From positions 868,001-932,000 of the forward strand of contig CP064985.1 of the NCBI GenBank assembly GCA_016699675.1: DNA of 64,000 nucleotides. The letters are read 5' to 3'. The DNA is from Austwickia sp. GTDB lineage: Bacteria; Actinomycetota; Actinomycetes; Actinomycetales; Dermatophilaceae. Position numbers and translations under genes: made by a program. Shown in pieces: positions 8,727 through 17,788 of this stretch (positions are counted from its first letter, which is position 1; every line of letters begins with the position of its first letter). The notes beneath the pieces are model-generated. The model saw nothing but the letters and a program-made list of their open reading frames with translations. It ran no database searches and was not told the origin of the DNA.

Positions 8727-8816
8727 TGGCGGTGGCGGTGGGATTTGAACCCACGGTGGAGTTGCCCCCACACACGCTTTCGAGGCGTGCTCCTTTGGCC
8801 GCTCGGACACGCCACC
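8727..8816 (-). tRNA. tRNA-Ser (CGA)
   Basis: Read on the minus strand, the 7-base acceptor arm GGTGGCG pairs with CGCCACC. The anticodon stem CACGC/GCGTG encloses the loop CTCGAAA, giving anticodon CGA. A long variable arm (GTGTGGGGGCAACTCCAC) is typical of tRNA-Ser, the T arm carries GGTTCAAATCC, and CCA is encoded at 8727-8729. All arms can be drawn without mismatch. Confidence 0.95.
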
Positions 8817-8873
8817 GCGGACCAGGGTACTAGAGGCGCAACCGGCCACGAAATCCGTTCCCGGCAGGTCCAG

Positions 8874-9407
8874 TCAGCGCCGCTCGCCGAAGAAATCCAC
8901 CAGTAGCGCGGCGCATTCGGCCTCGCGGACCCCGCCGACGACCTCGACCCGGTGCAGCGCCCGCCGATCGCGCACCACGTCCCACACCGACCCGCACGCG
9001 CCGGCCTTGGGATCCCAGGCGCCGAGCACGATCCGGGCCACCCGCGCCAGCGCGGCGGCCCCCGCGCACATGGGGCACGGCTCCAGCGTGACGACCAGGC
9101 TGCAGCCGTCCAGGCGCCAGGTCCCCAGCGCACCCGCCGCCGCCCGCAGCGCCACGATCTCCGCGTGACCGGTCGGGTCGCCGCACGCCTCGCGCACGTT
9201 GCGGCCCTCCCCCACGACCCGCCCGGCCGGATCTACGACCACGGCCCCGATCGGCACGTCGCCGGTCGCGACCGCGCCGCGCGCCAGTTCCAGCGCGCGC
9301 CCCATGCCCGCCGCGTCGCGTGCGTCGACGCCGAGGCCGCGCCGCGGCTCGCCGTACGGCTCGCTCCCGCGCGCGGCGTCGTACGGCGAAGGGGGTGGCG
9401 AACTCAC
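8874..9407 (-). CDS. tadA: tRNA adenosine deaminase TadA-like
   Basis: This cytidine/deoxycytidylate deaminase-fold protein has the zinc motifs TGHAEIVAL and EPCPMCAGA. These match TadA, which makes inosine at the wobble position of tRNA-Arg(ACG); a tRNA-Arg(ACG) gene is present at 60,156. The opening GDVPIGAVVVD is also typical. The frame can start at GTG 9407 (177 residues), but the first ~34 residues are Pro/Gly-rich and unlike the family, so ATG 9305 (143 residues) is a fair alternative. With the long start only 16 bases separate it from divergent upp. Confidence 0.85.
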   Translation of the reverse strand: MSSPPPSPYDAARGSEPYGEPRRGLGVDARDAAGMGRALELARGAVATGDVPIGAVVVDPAGRVVGEGRNVREACGDPTGHAEIVALRAAAGALGTWRLDGCSLVVTLEPCPMCAGAAALARVARIVLGAWDPKAGACGSVWDVVRDRRALHRVEVVGGVREAECAALLVDFFGERR

Positions 9408-9423
9408 GCGCTAAGTTTCACCC

Positions 9424-10062
9424 ATGCGCCTCCACGTGGCCGACCACCCGCTCATCAACCACAAGCTCACCTACCTGCGCGACAAGAACACGGACAGCCC
9501 CACGTTCCGGCGGCTCGCGGAGGAACTGGTGACGCTGCTGGCCTACGAGGCCACCCGCGATGTCCGCGTCGAGCCCAAGCCGATCGAGACGCCGCTGTGC
9601 CCCACGACGGGGGTCCGGCTGGCCAGCCCGAAGCCGGTGATCGTGCCGATCCTGCGCGCCGGGCTGGGCATGCTCGAGGGCATGACGCGGCTGCTGCCCA
9701 GCGCCGAGGTCGGCTTCCTCGGGATGGTCCGCGACGAGGAGACGCTGGAGGTCACGACGTATGCCAACCGCCTCCCCAAGACCCTCACCGGCCGGCAGTG
9801 CTACCTCGTCGACCCCATGCTGGCCACGGGACATTCGCTGGTGATGGCGCTGGACTACCTGCTGCAGCTCGGCGCGGACGACGTCACCGCGGTGTGCCTG
9901 CTCGCGGCGCCGGAGGGGATCGAGCACGTGCGGGCGACGTACGACGGCACGGGCGTCTCCGTCCAGCTCGTGGTCGGCGCCGTCGATGATCACCTCAACG
10001 AGAACGGTTACATCGTGCCCGGGCTGGGGGACGCGGGCGACCGCCTGTACGGCGTGGTCTAA
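9424..10062 (+). CDS. upp: Uracil phosphoribosyltransferase
   Basis: A 212-residue pyrimidine-salvage enzyme that converts uracil and PRPP to UMP. It has the family opening VADHPLINHKLTYLRDKNT, the flexible-loop region PILRAGLGMLEGM, the PRPP-binding motif VDPMLATGHS and the uracil-binding C-terminus ENGYIVPGLGDAGDRLYG. Length is as expected. It is divergent from the tadA-like gene and converges with the response regulator. Confidence 0.97.
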   Translation: MRLHVADHPLINHKLTYLRDKNTDSPTFRRLAEELVTLLAYEATRDVRVEPKPIETPLCPTTGVRLASPKPVIVPILRAGLGMLEGMTRLLPSAEVGFLGMVRDEETLEVTTYANRLPKTLTGRQCYLVDPMLATGHSLVMALDYLLQLGADDVTAVCLLAAPEGIEHVRATYDGTGVSVQLVVGAVDDHLNENGYIVPGLGDAGDRLYGVV

Positions 10063-10106
10063 GTCGTACGTCGTGGTCTGACCAGCTCAAACGCACCCCC
10101 ACTGGC

Positions 10107-10841
10107 TCAGCCAGCCACCAGGCCCAGCTCCAGCGCCTTCAGCACCGCCCGGGTCCGGTCCCGGGTGCCCAGCTTGAGCAGCACCGCGCTGACGTGGTTC
10201 TTCACAGTGCCCTCGGCCAGGTGCAGCCCTTCGGCGATCTCCCGGTTCGAGTAGCCGGCGGCCATCAGGCGCAGCACGTCCAGCTCCCGGTCGGTCAGGT
10301 GCGGGTCGATCCACGTGGCGGGCTGCTCGTCAGACGGGGCGACCGTCCCGGAGACCAGCCGATCGAGCAGCGCCGCTGTCACGGCCGGCTGCACGAGCCG
10401 TCCGCCGGCCGCCAGGGTCCGCACCGCCTCGACGAGCTGGTCCAGAGTGACGTCCTTGAGCAGGTACCCCCGCGCCCCCGCCCGCAGCGCCCCCAGCACC
10501 GCGTCGTCGTCGTCGAACGTGGTCAGCACGAGGACGGGTGGCGGTTCCGGCCATTTCGCCAGCTCCGCCAGCACGCCGTGCCCATCCAGGCGGGGCATCC
10601 GCAGGTCGAGCAGCACGACGTCCGGCCGCGCCGCCCCGATGACGGCCAGCCCCTCGATCCCGTCGCTGGCCTCCCCGACGACCTCGATCCCGGGCGCCAG
10701 CTCCAGCAGCTGCCGAATGCCGAGCCGCACCAGCGTCTGGTCGTCCACCAAGACGACGCGGACGACCGTGTCGCCGCCGGCCGCGCCGGCCGCCGCACCC
10801 GCGGCCGCGCCGCCCGCACCGGCGCCCGGCGCCCCGCTCAC
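10107..10841 (-). CDS. NarL/LuxR-family response regulator
   Basis: A 244-residue regulator. After an Ala/Gly-rich N-terminus comes a receiver domain (VVLVDDQTLVR, phosphorylatable Asp in VVLLDLRMP, conserved Lys in GYLLKDV). It is followed by a LuxR-type helix-turn-helix (LTDRELDVLRLMAAGYSNREIAEGL in outline; TVKNHVSAVL). It starts inside the last codons of the histidine kinase gene (4-base overlap), so the two are one operon and cognate partners. Such pairs often sense envelope stress or antibiotics, but the target here is unknown; an ABC-2 exporter operon lies 3 kb away on the other strand. Confidence 0.93.
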   Translation of the reverse strand: MSGAPGAGAGGAAAGAAAGAAGGDTVVRVVLVDDQTLVRLGIRQLLELAPGIEVVGEASDGIEGLAVIGAARPDVVLLDLRMPRLDGHGVLAELAKWPEPPPVLVLTTFDDDDAVLGALRAGARGYLLKDVTLDQLVEAVRTLAAGGRLVQPAVTAALLDRLVSGTVAPSDEQPATWIDPHLTDRELDVLRLMAAGYSNREIAEGLHLAEGTVKNHVSAVLLKLGTRDRTRAVLKALELGLVAG

Positions 10842-11998
10842 GGCCGCTCCGGCAGCCGCGCGACCACGCGAAACCCCTGCTCCGGTGCGCCCGTCGCGGT
10901 GACCAGCCCGCCCAGCCGCGCGAACCGTTCCCGCATCCCGGTCAGCCCGTTCCCGGCGACCACCTCGCCGGCGCCGCGACCGTCGTCGACGGCCCGCAGC
11001 ACGACCTCGCCGTCCTCGCCGATCACGTCGAGCCGCAGCTCGCGCGCCCCGGAGTGGCGGGCGGCATTGGTGATGGCCTCCTGCGCGGCGCGGACGAGCG
11101 CGTCGAACGCCGCAGCCGACAGCGCCGGCAGGTCCCGCACCCGGACCACGACGCGGGGCGCCGGCACCGCGCGGGCCAGCTCCCGCAGCCGAGCCTCCAG
11201 GGCGGCGCCGTCATACGACGTACCGGCTTGGTCCGCACCAGCCTCCCCGCGCCAGCCGGCGACGACCGCCCGGACGTCGGCGAGCGTGTCCTTGGCGAGC
11301 ACCCGGCACCGCTCCACGGGCTCGGCCGCCGGCGTGCCCGCGGCCAGGTGGGTCGCCGCCTCCAGGTGCAGGGCCAGCCCGGTGAGCTGGTGTCCCACCT
11401 GATCGTGCAGGTCCCGCGCCATCCGCAGCCGCTCCTCGGCGCGGCTGGCCTCGGCCAGCGCCGCCTGCGCGGCGGCGAGGTCTTGCCGCGCCAGGTATTC
11501 GCGGCTGGTCGCCGCCACCATGACGAGGGCGAAGAGCTGCATGCCCAGGTAGGCCAATCCCCAGGTCAGCGCCGCCACCAGCGAACCCGGCTCGCCGACG
11601 GCGTACATCATCGCCGCGAGCGCGGCGGCCTGCCCCACGGCGACCGTGCCGGCGAGGACCGTCGAGGCGGCGTAGGCGACGCTGGTGATCGCGATGACCG
11701 CAAAGATGCCGTTGGTGCCATAACTCGGCTGGAGCACCAGCAGCACCCCGAACAGCGTTACTAGGACCACGGCCTGCAGCCGGTCGAGCCACGCCGGCAC
11801 GGCCCGGGCGTTCAGGAGGAACACCACCAGAAACAGCACCGCCGTCGCCAGCCACGCCGCCACCCGCGGCTCCCCCACCGAGCCGTCCACGGCCACCGGC
11901 AGGACCCCGGCCAGCCAGGCCGCCGCACCGGCCGCGACACCGAGGTAATCGAGCGTCGCGTCGGAGATCTCCCGGTCGCGCGCCACCGGTGTGCTCAT
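10838..11998 (-). CDS. Sensor histidine kinase (HisKA_3, NarL-system type)
   Basis: A 386-residue kinase. The first ~170 residues hold about five or six membrane helices with no large extracytoplasmic domain. The dimerisation/phosphoacceptor segment RMARDLHDQVGHQLTGL carries the catalytic His, and the ATPase domain has the N box AITNAARHSGA, followed by DDGRGAG and GNGLTGMRER. It is the first gene of the operon with the response regulator. Membrane-embedded sensing (intramembrane type) is inferred from the lack of an external loop. Confidence 0.92.
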   Translation of the reverse strand: MSTPVARDREISDATLDYLGVAAGAAAWLAGVLPVAVDGSVGEPRVAAWLATAVLFLVVFLLNARAVPAWLDRLQAVVLVTLFGVLLVLQPSYGTNGIFAVIAITSVAYAASTVLAGTVAVGQAAALAAMMYAVGEPGSLVAALTWGLAYLGMQLFALVMVAATSREYLARQDLAAAQAALAEASRAEERLRMARDLHDQVGHQLTGLALHLEAATHLAAGTPAAEPVERCRVLAKDTLADVRAVVAGWRGEAGADQAGTSYDGAALEARLRELARAVPAPRVVVRVRDLPALSAAAFDALVRAAQEAITNAARHSGARELRLDVIGEDGEVVLRAVDDGRGAGEVVAGNGLTGMRERFARLGGLVTATGAPEQGFRVVARLPERP

Positions 11999-12115
11999 GC
12001 CTTCAGCGTAAACATCCGCAAGCAGCCCAGGTCAGTGCCGGAAGTCATGGCCCGGACCCAGAATCTGCCCGGCGGAGCGGCGCGTCGGCGCGGGCCGCTG
12101 TGCCAAGCTCGGGCC

Positions 12116-14797
12116 ATGGCTTTGGCGCATGACTTCCCCACCCATTGGGAGGCCGACGTCCTGCTCATCGACGGTGGCACGGCGCGGATCCGACCGATCC
12201 GCCCGGACGACGGCGATCGCCTCGTGGCGATGTTCGAGAAGATGAGTGAGGACTCGCGCTACATGCGGTTCTTCTCCCCGAAGAACGCCCTCACCGACTA
12301 TGAGGTGCACCGGTTCACGGACGCCGACCAGCTGCAGCGCGTCGTGCTCGTGGCCACGCTCGGCGAGGACATGATCGGCACCGGCGGCTACGACCGGATG
12401 TCCGACGACGAGGCCGAGGTCGCGTTCATGGTCCCCGACGACCAGCAGGGCCGCGGCGTCGGGACCCTGTTGCTCGAGCACCTCGCCCAGGCCGGAAGGG
12501 AGCGCGGCGTACGGCGGTTCGTGGCCGAGGTTCTCCCCGAGAACGGCCAGATGCTCCGGGCGTTCCGCGCGGCGGGTTACCAGATCAGCCAGGGTTTCGC
12601 GCAGGGGCTCATGCGGTTCGAGTTCCCCATCGCGCCCACCCGGTCATCGCTCAGCGTGATGCGGTCGCGGGAGCACCGCGCCGAGGCCCGCTCCATGCAG
12701 CGGTTCTTCGCGGCCCGCAGCGTCGCGGTCTTCGGGGCGAGCCGGCAGCCGCACAGCATGGGGCAGCGGCTCGTGCGCAACCTCGTCGTCGGCGGCTTCA
12801 CCGGCCGCGTGTACGTCGTGCACCCCGAGGCCGACGCGGTCCTGGGGATCCCCGCGCACCGGCGGCTGGCCGACATCTCCGACCACATCGACCTCGCCAT
12901 CATCGCCGTCCCCGCCGATCAGGTGAACGACGTCGCGCTGGAATGCGCGCGGCACGGCGTGCACGGCCTCGTCGTCGTCTCGAGCGGCTTCGCCGAGGCG
13001 GGCCCCGAGGGCATCGCCCGGCAGCGCCGGCTGCTCGACATCACCCGCGGCTACGGGATGCGGCTCGTCGGGCCAAACGGCCTCGGCGTCATCAACACCG
13101 ACCCGACGATGTCCCTCAACGCCACCGTGTCGCCCCTCATGCCGCTGCCCGGCCGGGTCGGGTTCTTCTCCCAGTCCGGCGCGCTCGGCATGGCGATCCT
13201 GCGCAACGTGGCCGGCCGCGGCCTGGGGCTGTCGACCTTCGTCTCGGCGGGCAACCGCGCCGACGTCTCGGGCAACGACCTGCTGCAGTACTGGGAGGAG
13301 GACGAGGCCACCGACGTCGTCCTGCTCTACCTGGAGTCGATCGGCAACCCCCGCAAGTTCTCCCGCATCGCCCGCCGGGTCGGCCGCAACAAGCCCGTCG
13401 TCGCGGTCAAGTCGGGCCGGGCGGCCCTGGGCGGGGCGCCGACCTGGCACCGGGTGCGCCGCTCGCTGGCGCCCGCGGCGGCCTGGGACGCGATGTTCCG
13501 CCAGGCCGGCCTCATCCACGTGGACACCCTGGACGAGATGTTCGACGTGGCGCAGCTGCTCGCCTACCAGCCGCTGCCCGAGGGCCCACGGGTCGCGCTC
13601 ATCGCGAACTCCGACGAGGTCCTGAACCTCGCCGCCGACGCTCTCGTCGGGGCCCGGCTCGTCGTCGAGCACACCCACCGCCTGCCGGTCTCCCCGACGG
13701 GTCGCGAGTTCGAGGCGGCCCTGCGCGGCGCCATGCACCGGCCGACCGTGGACGCGGTCTTCGCCGTCTACTCCCCGCCCCTGGAGGAGCGCAACGAGTC
13801 CGTGGCCGAGGCGATGGCCGCGGTCGGCCGGGAGAGCCACAAGCCGCTGCTCACGACGTTCCACGCCGAGCGCGGCGTGCCCGAAGCGCTGCGGGTCATC
13901 GACGCCAACGGGGGGACGGCCCGCGGCTCCGTGCCGTCCTACTCCGCCCCCGAGAGCGCCGCGCGGGTCCTGGCGCACGCCGTGCAGTACGCCGAGTGGC
14001 GGCACCGCCCCGTCACCCCCGTGCCGACGCTGGAAAACGCCGACGCGGACGCCGCCAAGGCGCTCGTCGAGGCCTGGCTCGCCGAGCACCCCGAGGGCGG
14101 GGACCTCGGCAACGCCGCGACGACGGCCTTGCTCGCGACGTACGGCGTGCACCTGAGCCGCACCCGACCGGTCTCGACGCTGGAGCAGGCGCGCGCCGTG
14201 GCGCGCGAGCTGCCCGGCCCGCTCGTCCTGAAGGCCACCGACGTGCAACTGCGGCGGCACCCGTTCGTGCGGCACCTGCGCACGGGGCTCAGCGGCCCCG
14301 ACGAGGTCGCGGCCGCGTGGCGCTCGCTGACCGAGGAGATCGGGGAGGCGGCGACCGCGACGTACGTGTTGCAGGAGCAGGTCGGCCCCGGCCTGCCCAT
14401 GTCCGTCGCCACCACGGAGGACCCCTCCTTCGGCCCGATCCTGTCGCTGGGCCCGTCGGGGCCGGCGTCGGAGCTGCTGGGCGACATCGCCTACGGGATC
14501 CCGCCGCTGACGGAGTTTGACGCGTACGACATGGTCCGCGGGCTGGGTTCGGCGCCGCTGCTGCTGGGGTACGGCGGCAGCCCCGCACTCGCCGTCTCCG
14601 CGCTGGAGGACCTGCTGCACCGGCTGGGCCAGCTCAACGAGGCGCTCGTGGAGCTCACCCACCTGGAACTCGCGGTCATCGTCAGCGTGGACAAGGTGGC
14701 GGTGCTGTGGGCGGCGGCGCACGTCGCGCCCCCGGCGCACGACCGCGCCGACGGCAACATCCGCCGCCTGTTCGTCGCGGACGTCGACCCGAGCTAG
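12116..14797 (+). CDS. GNAT acetyltransferase fused to NDP-forming acyl-CoA synthetase-like domains
   Basis: A protein of about 893 residues. Its N-terminal ~170 residues are a GNAT domain (RIRPIRPDDGDRL, acetyl-CoA loop QQGRGVGTLLL). The rest follows ADP-forming acyl-CoA synthetases: a CoA-binding domain (VAVFGASRQP, then VGPNGLGVIN), a ligase-CoA domain (FFSQSGALGMAIL, VAVKSGRAALGG) and a C-terminal ATP-grasp region (LVLKATDVQLRRHPFVRHL). The ATP-grasp lacks the usual HKxxxGG motif, suggesting a regulatory rather than catalytic role. GNAT-first order is known from the lysine acetyltransferase of Streptomyces lividans, so a protein acetyltransferase is the best guess. In-frame starts at 12035 and 12047 also exist; ATG 12116 matches where the GNAT homology begins. 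Confidence 0.85.
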   Translation: MALAHDFPTHWEADVLLIDGGTARIRPIRPDDGDRLVAMFEKMSEDSRYMRFFSPKNALTDYEVHRFTDADQLQRVVLVATLGEDMIGTGGYDRMSDDEAEVAFMVPDDQQGRGVGTLLLEHLAQAGRERGVRRFVAEVLPENGQMLRAFRAAGYQISQGFAQGLMRFEFPIAPTRSSLSVMRSREHRAEARSMQRFFAARSVAVFGASRQPHSMGQRLVRNLVVGGFTGRVYVVHPEADAVLGIPAHRRLADISDHIDLAIIAVPADQVNDVALECARHGVHGLVVVSSGFAEAGPEGIARQRRLLDITRGYGMRLVGPNGLGVINTDPTMSLNATVSPLMPLPGRVGFFSQSGALGMAILRNVAGRGLGLSTFVSAGNRADVSGNDLLQYWEEDEATDVVLLYLESIGNPRKFSRIARRVGRNKPVVAVKSGRAALGGAPTWHRVRRSLAPAAAWDAMFRQAGLIHVDTLDEMFDVAQLLAYQPLPEGPRVALIANSDEVLNLAADALVGARLVVEHTHRLPVSPTGREFEAALRGAMHRPTVDAVFAVYSPPLEERNESVAEAMAAVGRESHKPLLTTFHAERGVPEALRVIDANGGTARGSVPSYSAPESAARVLAHAVQYAEWRHRPVTPVPTLENADADAAKALVEAWLAEHPEGGDLGNAATTALLATYGVHLSRTRPVSTLEQARAVARELPGPLVLKATDVQLRRHPFVRHLRTGLSGPDEVAAAWRSLTEEIGEAATATYVLQEQVGPGLPMSVATTEDPSFGPILSLGPSGPASELLGDIAYGIPPLTEFDAYDMVRGLGSAPLLLGYGGSPALAVSALEDLLHRLGQLNEALVELTHLELAVIVSVDKVAVLWAAAHVAPPAHDRADGNIRRLFVADVDPS

Positions 14798-14917
14798 CCG
14801 CAGGCTGCTGGCCCGAGCTAACCGCGCTCGCCCCCGCAGGGGTGCCGGAAGTCATGGTCGCAGGTCGTGACGGCAGGCACGCGCGCCCCCGTCCGGCCTC
14901 GCCGTACGGTCGAAAGC

Positions 14918-15862
14918 ATGGACACAGTGCAGGCCAGGGGGCTGCGGAAGACGTACGGCGACACCCGCGCCGTTGACGGCATCGACCTGTCAGTGCCCGC
15001 GGGTCAGGTCGTGGCGATCCTCGGCGCCAACGGAGCCGGCAAGACGACGCTCATCGAGATGCTGCTGGGGATGCGCCGGCCGGACGCCGGCGAGGTGGCC
15101 CTCTTCGGGCAGCGGCCCGGCTCCCGGGCGGTCAAGGCCCGGGTCGGGGCGATGCTGCAGGACAGCGACATCCCGCAGAGCCTCACGGTGGCCGAGATCG
15201 TGGGGCTGGTCGCGACGTATTACCCGCGGGCAGTCGACGTCGGCGGGGCCCTGCGCCGGGCCGACCTGACCGCGAAGGCGGACACCCGGGCGAATCAGCT
15301 GTCCGGCGGCCAGCGCCAGCGGCTCTCGTTCGCGATGGCGATTGTCGGCGCCCCCGACCTGCTGTTCCTCGACGAGCCCACGGCGGCGCTCGACGTGGAG
15401 GCGCGGCGGGCGTTCTGGGAGCAGGTGCGGGGGTACGCCGCAGAAGGGGTCACCGTGTTGTTCGCGTCCCACCACATGGGCGAGGTCGAGGCGCTCGCCG
15501 ACCGGGTCGTCGTCGTGCACCGGGGGCGGGTCGTCGCCGACGACACGCCGGCCCACGTGGCCGGAGCCGTCGCGACCCGCCGGATCAGCCTCACCACGGA
15601 CGTTCCGGAGTCGCGGTTGCGGGAGCTGGTGGGCACGGTGGCGGTGCACCGGTCGGGCACGGGCGGGATCGCGCCGGACGGGCTGACCGACGGCCTGGCG
15701 GACGGGCCGGCCGACGGGCTGACGCGGTACGACATCGACTCCACGGCCCCCGAGCAGGCCGTGGGCGCGCTTTTCCGCGGCGGCGCGCGGGTAGACCGGC
15801 TGGTGGTCGGGGACGCCGACATGGAGACGGCGTTTCTGCACCTGATCGGGTACGCGGCATGA
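14918..15862 (+). CDS. ABC-2 type exporter, ATP-binding protein
   Basis: A 314-residue ABC ATPase with Walker A GANGAGKTT, Q-loop MLQDSDIPQ, signature LSGGQRQRL, Walker B LLFLDEPTAALD and switch His in FASHHM. The C-terminal extension holds an imperfect internal repeat (GLTDGLADGPADGLT). It belongs to the DrrA/CcmA-like group that powers drug, lipid or bacteriocin export. ATG 14918 is chosen because homology begins there. It overlaps the permease gene by four bases. Confidence 0.93.
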   Translation: MDTVQARGLRKTYGDTRAVDGIDLSVPAGQVVAILGANGAGKTTLIEMLLGMRRPDAGEVALFGQRPGSRAVKARVGAMLQDSDIPQSLTVAEIVGLVATYYPRAVDVGGALRRADLTAKADTRANQLSGGQRQRLSFAMAIVGAPDLLFLDEPTAALDVEARRAFWEQVRGYAAEGVTVLFASHHMGEVEALADRVVVVHRGRVVADDTPAHVAGAVATRRISLTTDVPESRLRELVGTVAVHRSGTGGIAPDGLTDGLADGPADGLTRYDIDSTAPEQAVGALFRGGARVDRLVVGDADMETAFLHLIGYAA

Positions 15863-16647
15863 ACGCCGCCCAGCTCCGCGCGCAGGTCGCGGCGGAGCTG
15901 CGGCAGATGGTCCGGGTGCCGGAGTACGTGATCGGTGTCGCGGGGGTCCCCGTCATCCTCTACGCGATGTTCGGCCTGTCGAACGCCGGCACGCTGCTGC
16001 CCGGCGGCACCGACGTGGGGGCGATGCTGGTGGCGTCCTTCTCCGCGTACGCCGTGGTGTCGCTGGCGATCTTCACGTACGGCGTCGACGTCGCCGGCGA
16101 GCGCGGCCGCGGCTGGTTGCGGCGGCTGCGGTGCACGCCGATGCCCATGTGGGCGTACTTCGCGGCCAAGATCGTCTCCGCACTGGTCCTGGCGGTTCTG
16201 GTCTACGCCCTCGTCTGGGCGCTGGCGATCGCGGGTGCGAAGGTGCCGTTCGACGCGGCGCGGGCGGCGCGCACCCTCGCGGCGCTGCTCATCGGCGTCG
16301 TGGCGTTCGCGCCGATGGGCTTCGCGCTGGCGTTCTGGGCGCGCCCGAAGGCGGCGGCCGCGATCGGCAACCTGCTGTTCCTCCCGCTGTCGTTCGTGTC
16401 AGGATTCTTCACCTCGCTGAGCAGCCTGCCCCAGTTCCTGCGGGACGCCGCGCCATGGCTCCCGACGTACCACTTCGGGCTGCTGGTGTGGGGCGGCGTC
16501 GCGCCCGCCGACGACGTGCGGCACTTCAACGGCATGCAGACCGCGGGCCCCGGGCCGCAGCTTGCCTGGCTGGCGGCGACGTTCGTCGCATTCGGTGCCC
16601 TGGCGGCCTGGGGCTACGCCCGGGACGCCCAGCGCGAACGAGACTGA
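15859..16647 (+). CDS. ABC-2 type exporter, permease
   Basis: A 262-residue ABC2_membrane-family permease with six predicted helices. The first follows a short amphipathic N-terminus (QLRAQVAAELRQMVRVPEYV). The typical FLPLSFVSGFFTSLSSLPQF segment lies before the last helix. It is translationally coupled to the ATPase by an ATGA overlap; substrate is unknown. Confidence 0.92.
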   Translation: MNAAQLRAQVAAELRQMVRVPEYVIGVAGVPVILYAMFGLSNAGTLLPGGTDVGAMLVASFSAYAVVSLAIFTYGVDVAGERGRGWLRRLRCTPMPMWAYFAAKIVSALVLAVLVYALVWALAIAGAKVPFDAARAARTLAALLIGVVAFAPMGFALAFWARPKAAAAIGNLLFLPLSFVSGFFTSLSSLPQFLRDAAPWLPTYHFGLLVWGGVAPADDVRHFNGMQTAGPGPQLAWLAATFVAFGALAAWGYARDAQRERD

Positions 16648-16775
16648 GCCCCCTCGGCGGGAGGCAGCGTAACTGCACCCACCAGCGGTGTGGCGCGCGG
16701 GGTTCGGCGACAGGACGACCTAGGCTGCCACTGGACGTTTCTGCCCATCCCGCCCACGAGCGACCGGAGTTCCCG

Positions 16776-16946
16776 ATGCCGTCCCAGGTCAAGAAGGTGC
16801 TGCAGTGGATCTTCTGGATCTTCCTGATCTACGCCATCTTCACCTCGCCAGACCGCGCCGCCGACATCGTCCGCTCGATCTGGGACATCATCGCGAACGG
16901 ATTCCACAACCTCGCCGTCTTCTTCGACCGCGTGCTGCAGCGGTGA
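16776..16946 (+). CDS. Small membrane protein, 56 residues
   Basis: A short frame that starts at ATG 16776 and has one hydrophobic helix (VLQWIFWIFLIYAIFTS). An amphipathic segment rich in Ile, Trp and Phe (IVRSIWDIIANGFHNLAVFF) follows. It ends six bases before the GTG of the bPH2 gene and probably forms an operon with it. Small proteins of this shape recur in actinobacteria; I cannot name a function. Confidence 0.65.
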   Translation: MPSQVKKVLQWIFWIFLIYAIFTSPDRAADIVRSIWDIIANGFHNLAVFFDRVLQR

Positions 16947-16952
16947 GCTGAC

Positions 16953-17780
16953 GTGGGCGCCAACGGCGGGGTAGGGCACCGGCCGCGGGCCATCGAGCGT
17001 TTCCTCCTCTCGGGCGAGCGATGCGTCGTCGCCGTGCGGCGGCACTGGATCGTCGTGGCGGAGCCGTGGCTGACGGCGGTCGGATCGCTGCTGCTGGTGG
17101 CGTGGTTGACGTTCGACGTGGCCGACCCGCGGGCCGGCCGGCCCCTGGACGTGCTGTGGTGGCTGTGGTTCGCGCTGCTGGGGCGCGCGGTCTGGGCGAG
17201 CTTTGATCACCGGCGCACGTGGTTCGTGGCGACGGACCGGCGCCTGCTCATGGTGTACGGCTTCCTCGTCCGCAAGGTCGCGATGATGCCGCTCGCCAAG
17301 GTGACCGACATGAGCTATCACCGCTCCCCGCTGGGGTGGGTGCTCGGCTACGGCACGTTCGTGCTGGAAAGCGCGGGCCAGGACCAGGCCCTGCACACGA
17401 TCGACCACGTCCCGCACCCGGATCCCGCCTACCGCGCGATCGTCAGCGAGATCTTCCACAAGGACGTCGACGCGGAGGTCCCAAGCGTGGACGACGACGG
17501 TGAGTACGGTCGCGACGACGGCTCAGACGATGGACCCGCCGACGACGACCCGACCCAGCGGTACGCCCTGTCCCCCGACGACGCGCAGCGGTGGGGCGAT
17601 CGGCTCCGCGGTTTGGGCCGGGGCCGCGGACCGGCCTACGCCCGACCGCATCCCGACCCCTCGGTGGGGGCGCAGCACCGGGTCAACCCCGACGGCGAGT
17701 ACATCTATCGCAGCGACGGCACCCGCGACGACGACGAGCGCCGGGACCAGCCCCGGGACTCGACCGGCTACTGGGGCTGA
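16953..17780 (+). CDS. PH domain-containing (bPH2) membrane protein
   Basis: A 275-residue protein with two membrane helices near residues 35-75. A bacterial PH-like domain follows (TWFVATDRRLLMVYGFLVRKVAMMPLAKVTDMS in outline, then GYGTFVLESAGQDQALHTID). The last ~110 residues are acidic and disordered (long Asp runs). The family is common in actinobacteria and its role is not known. The GTG start at 16953 lies six bases after the small membrane protein. It ends 8 bases before the convergent VOC gene. Confidence 0.82.
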   Translation: MGANGGVGHRPRAIERFLLSGERCVVAVRRHWIVVAEPWLTAVGSLLLVAWLTFDVADPRAGRPLDVLWWLWFALLGRAVWASFDHRRTWFVATDRRLLMVYGFLVRKVAMMPLAKVTDMSYHRSPLGWVLGYGTFVLESAGQDQALHTIDHVPHPDPAYRAIVSEIFHKDVDAEVPSVDDDGEYGRDDGSDDGPADDDPTQRYALSPDDAQRWGDRLRGLGRGRGPAYARPHPDPSVGAQHRVNPDGEYIYRSDGTRDDDERRDQPRDSTGYWG

Positions 17781-17788
17781 GCCCCCGG

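Noticed and set aside
12035..14857. A 16-base identity (GTGCCGGAAGTCATGG) on both sides of the GNAT/CoA-synthetase gene, at 12035 and 14842
   Set aside because: In 64 kb of GC-rich DNA one 16-base chance match is not unlikely, and no inverted repeats or duplication of neighbouring bases support an insertion.
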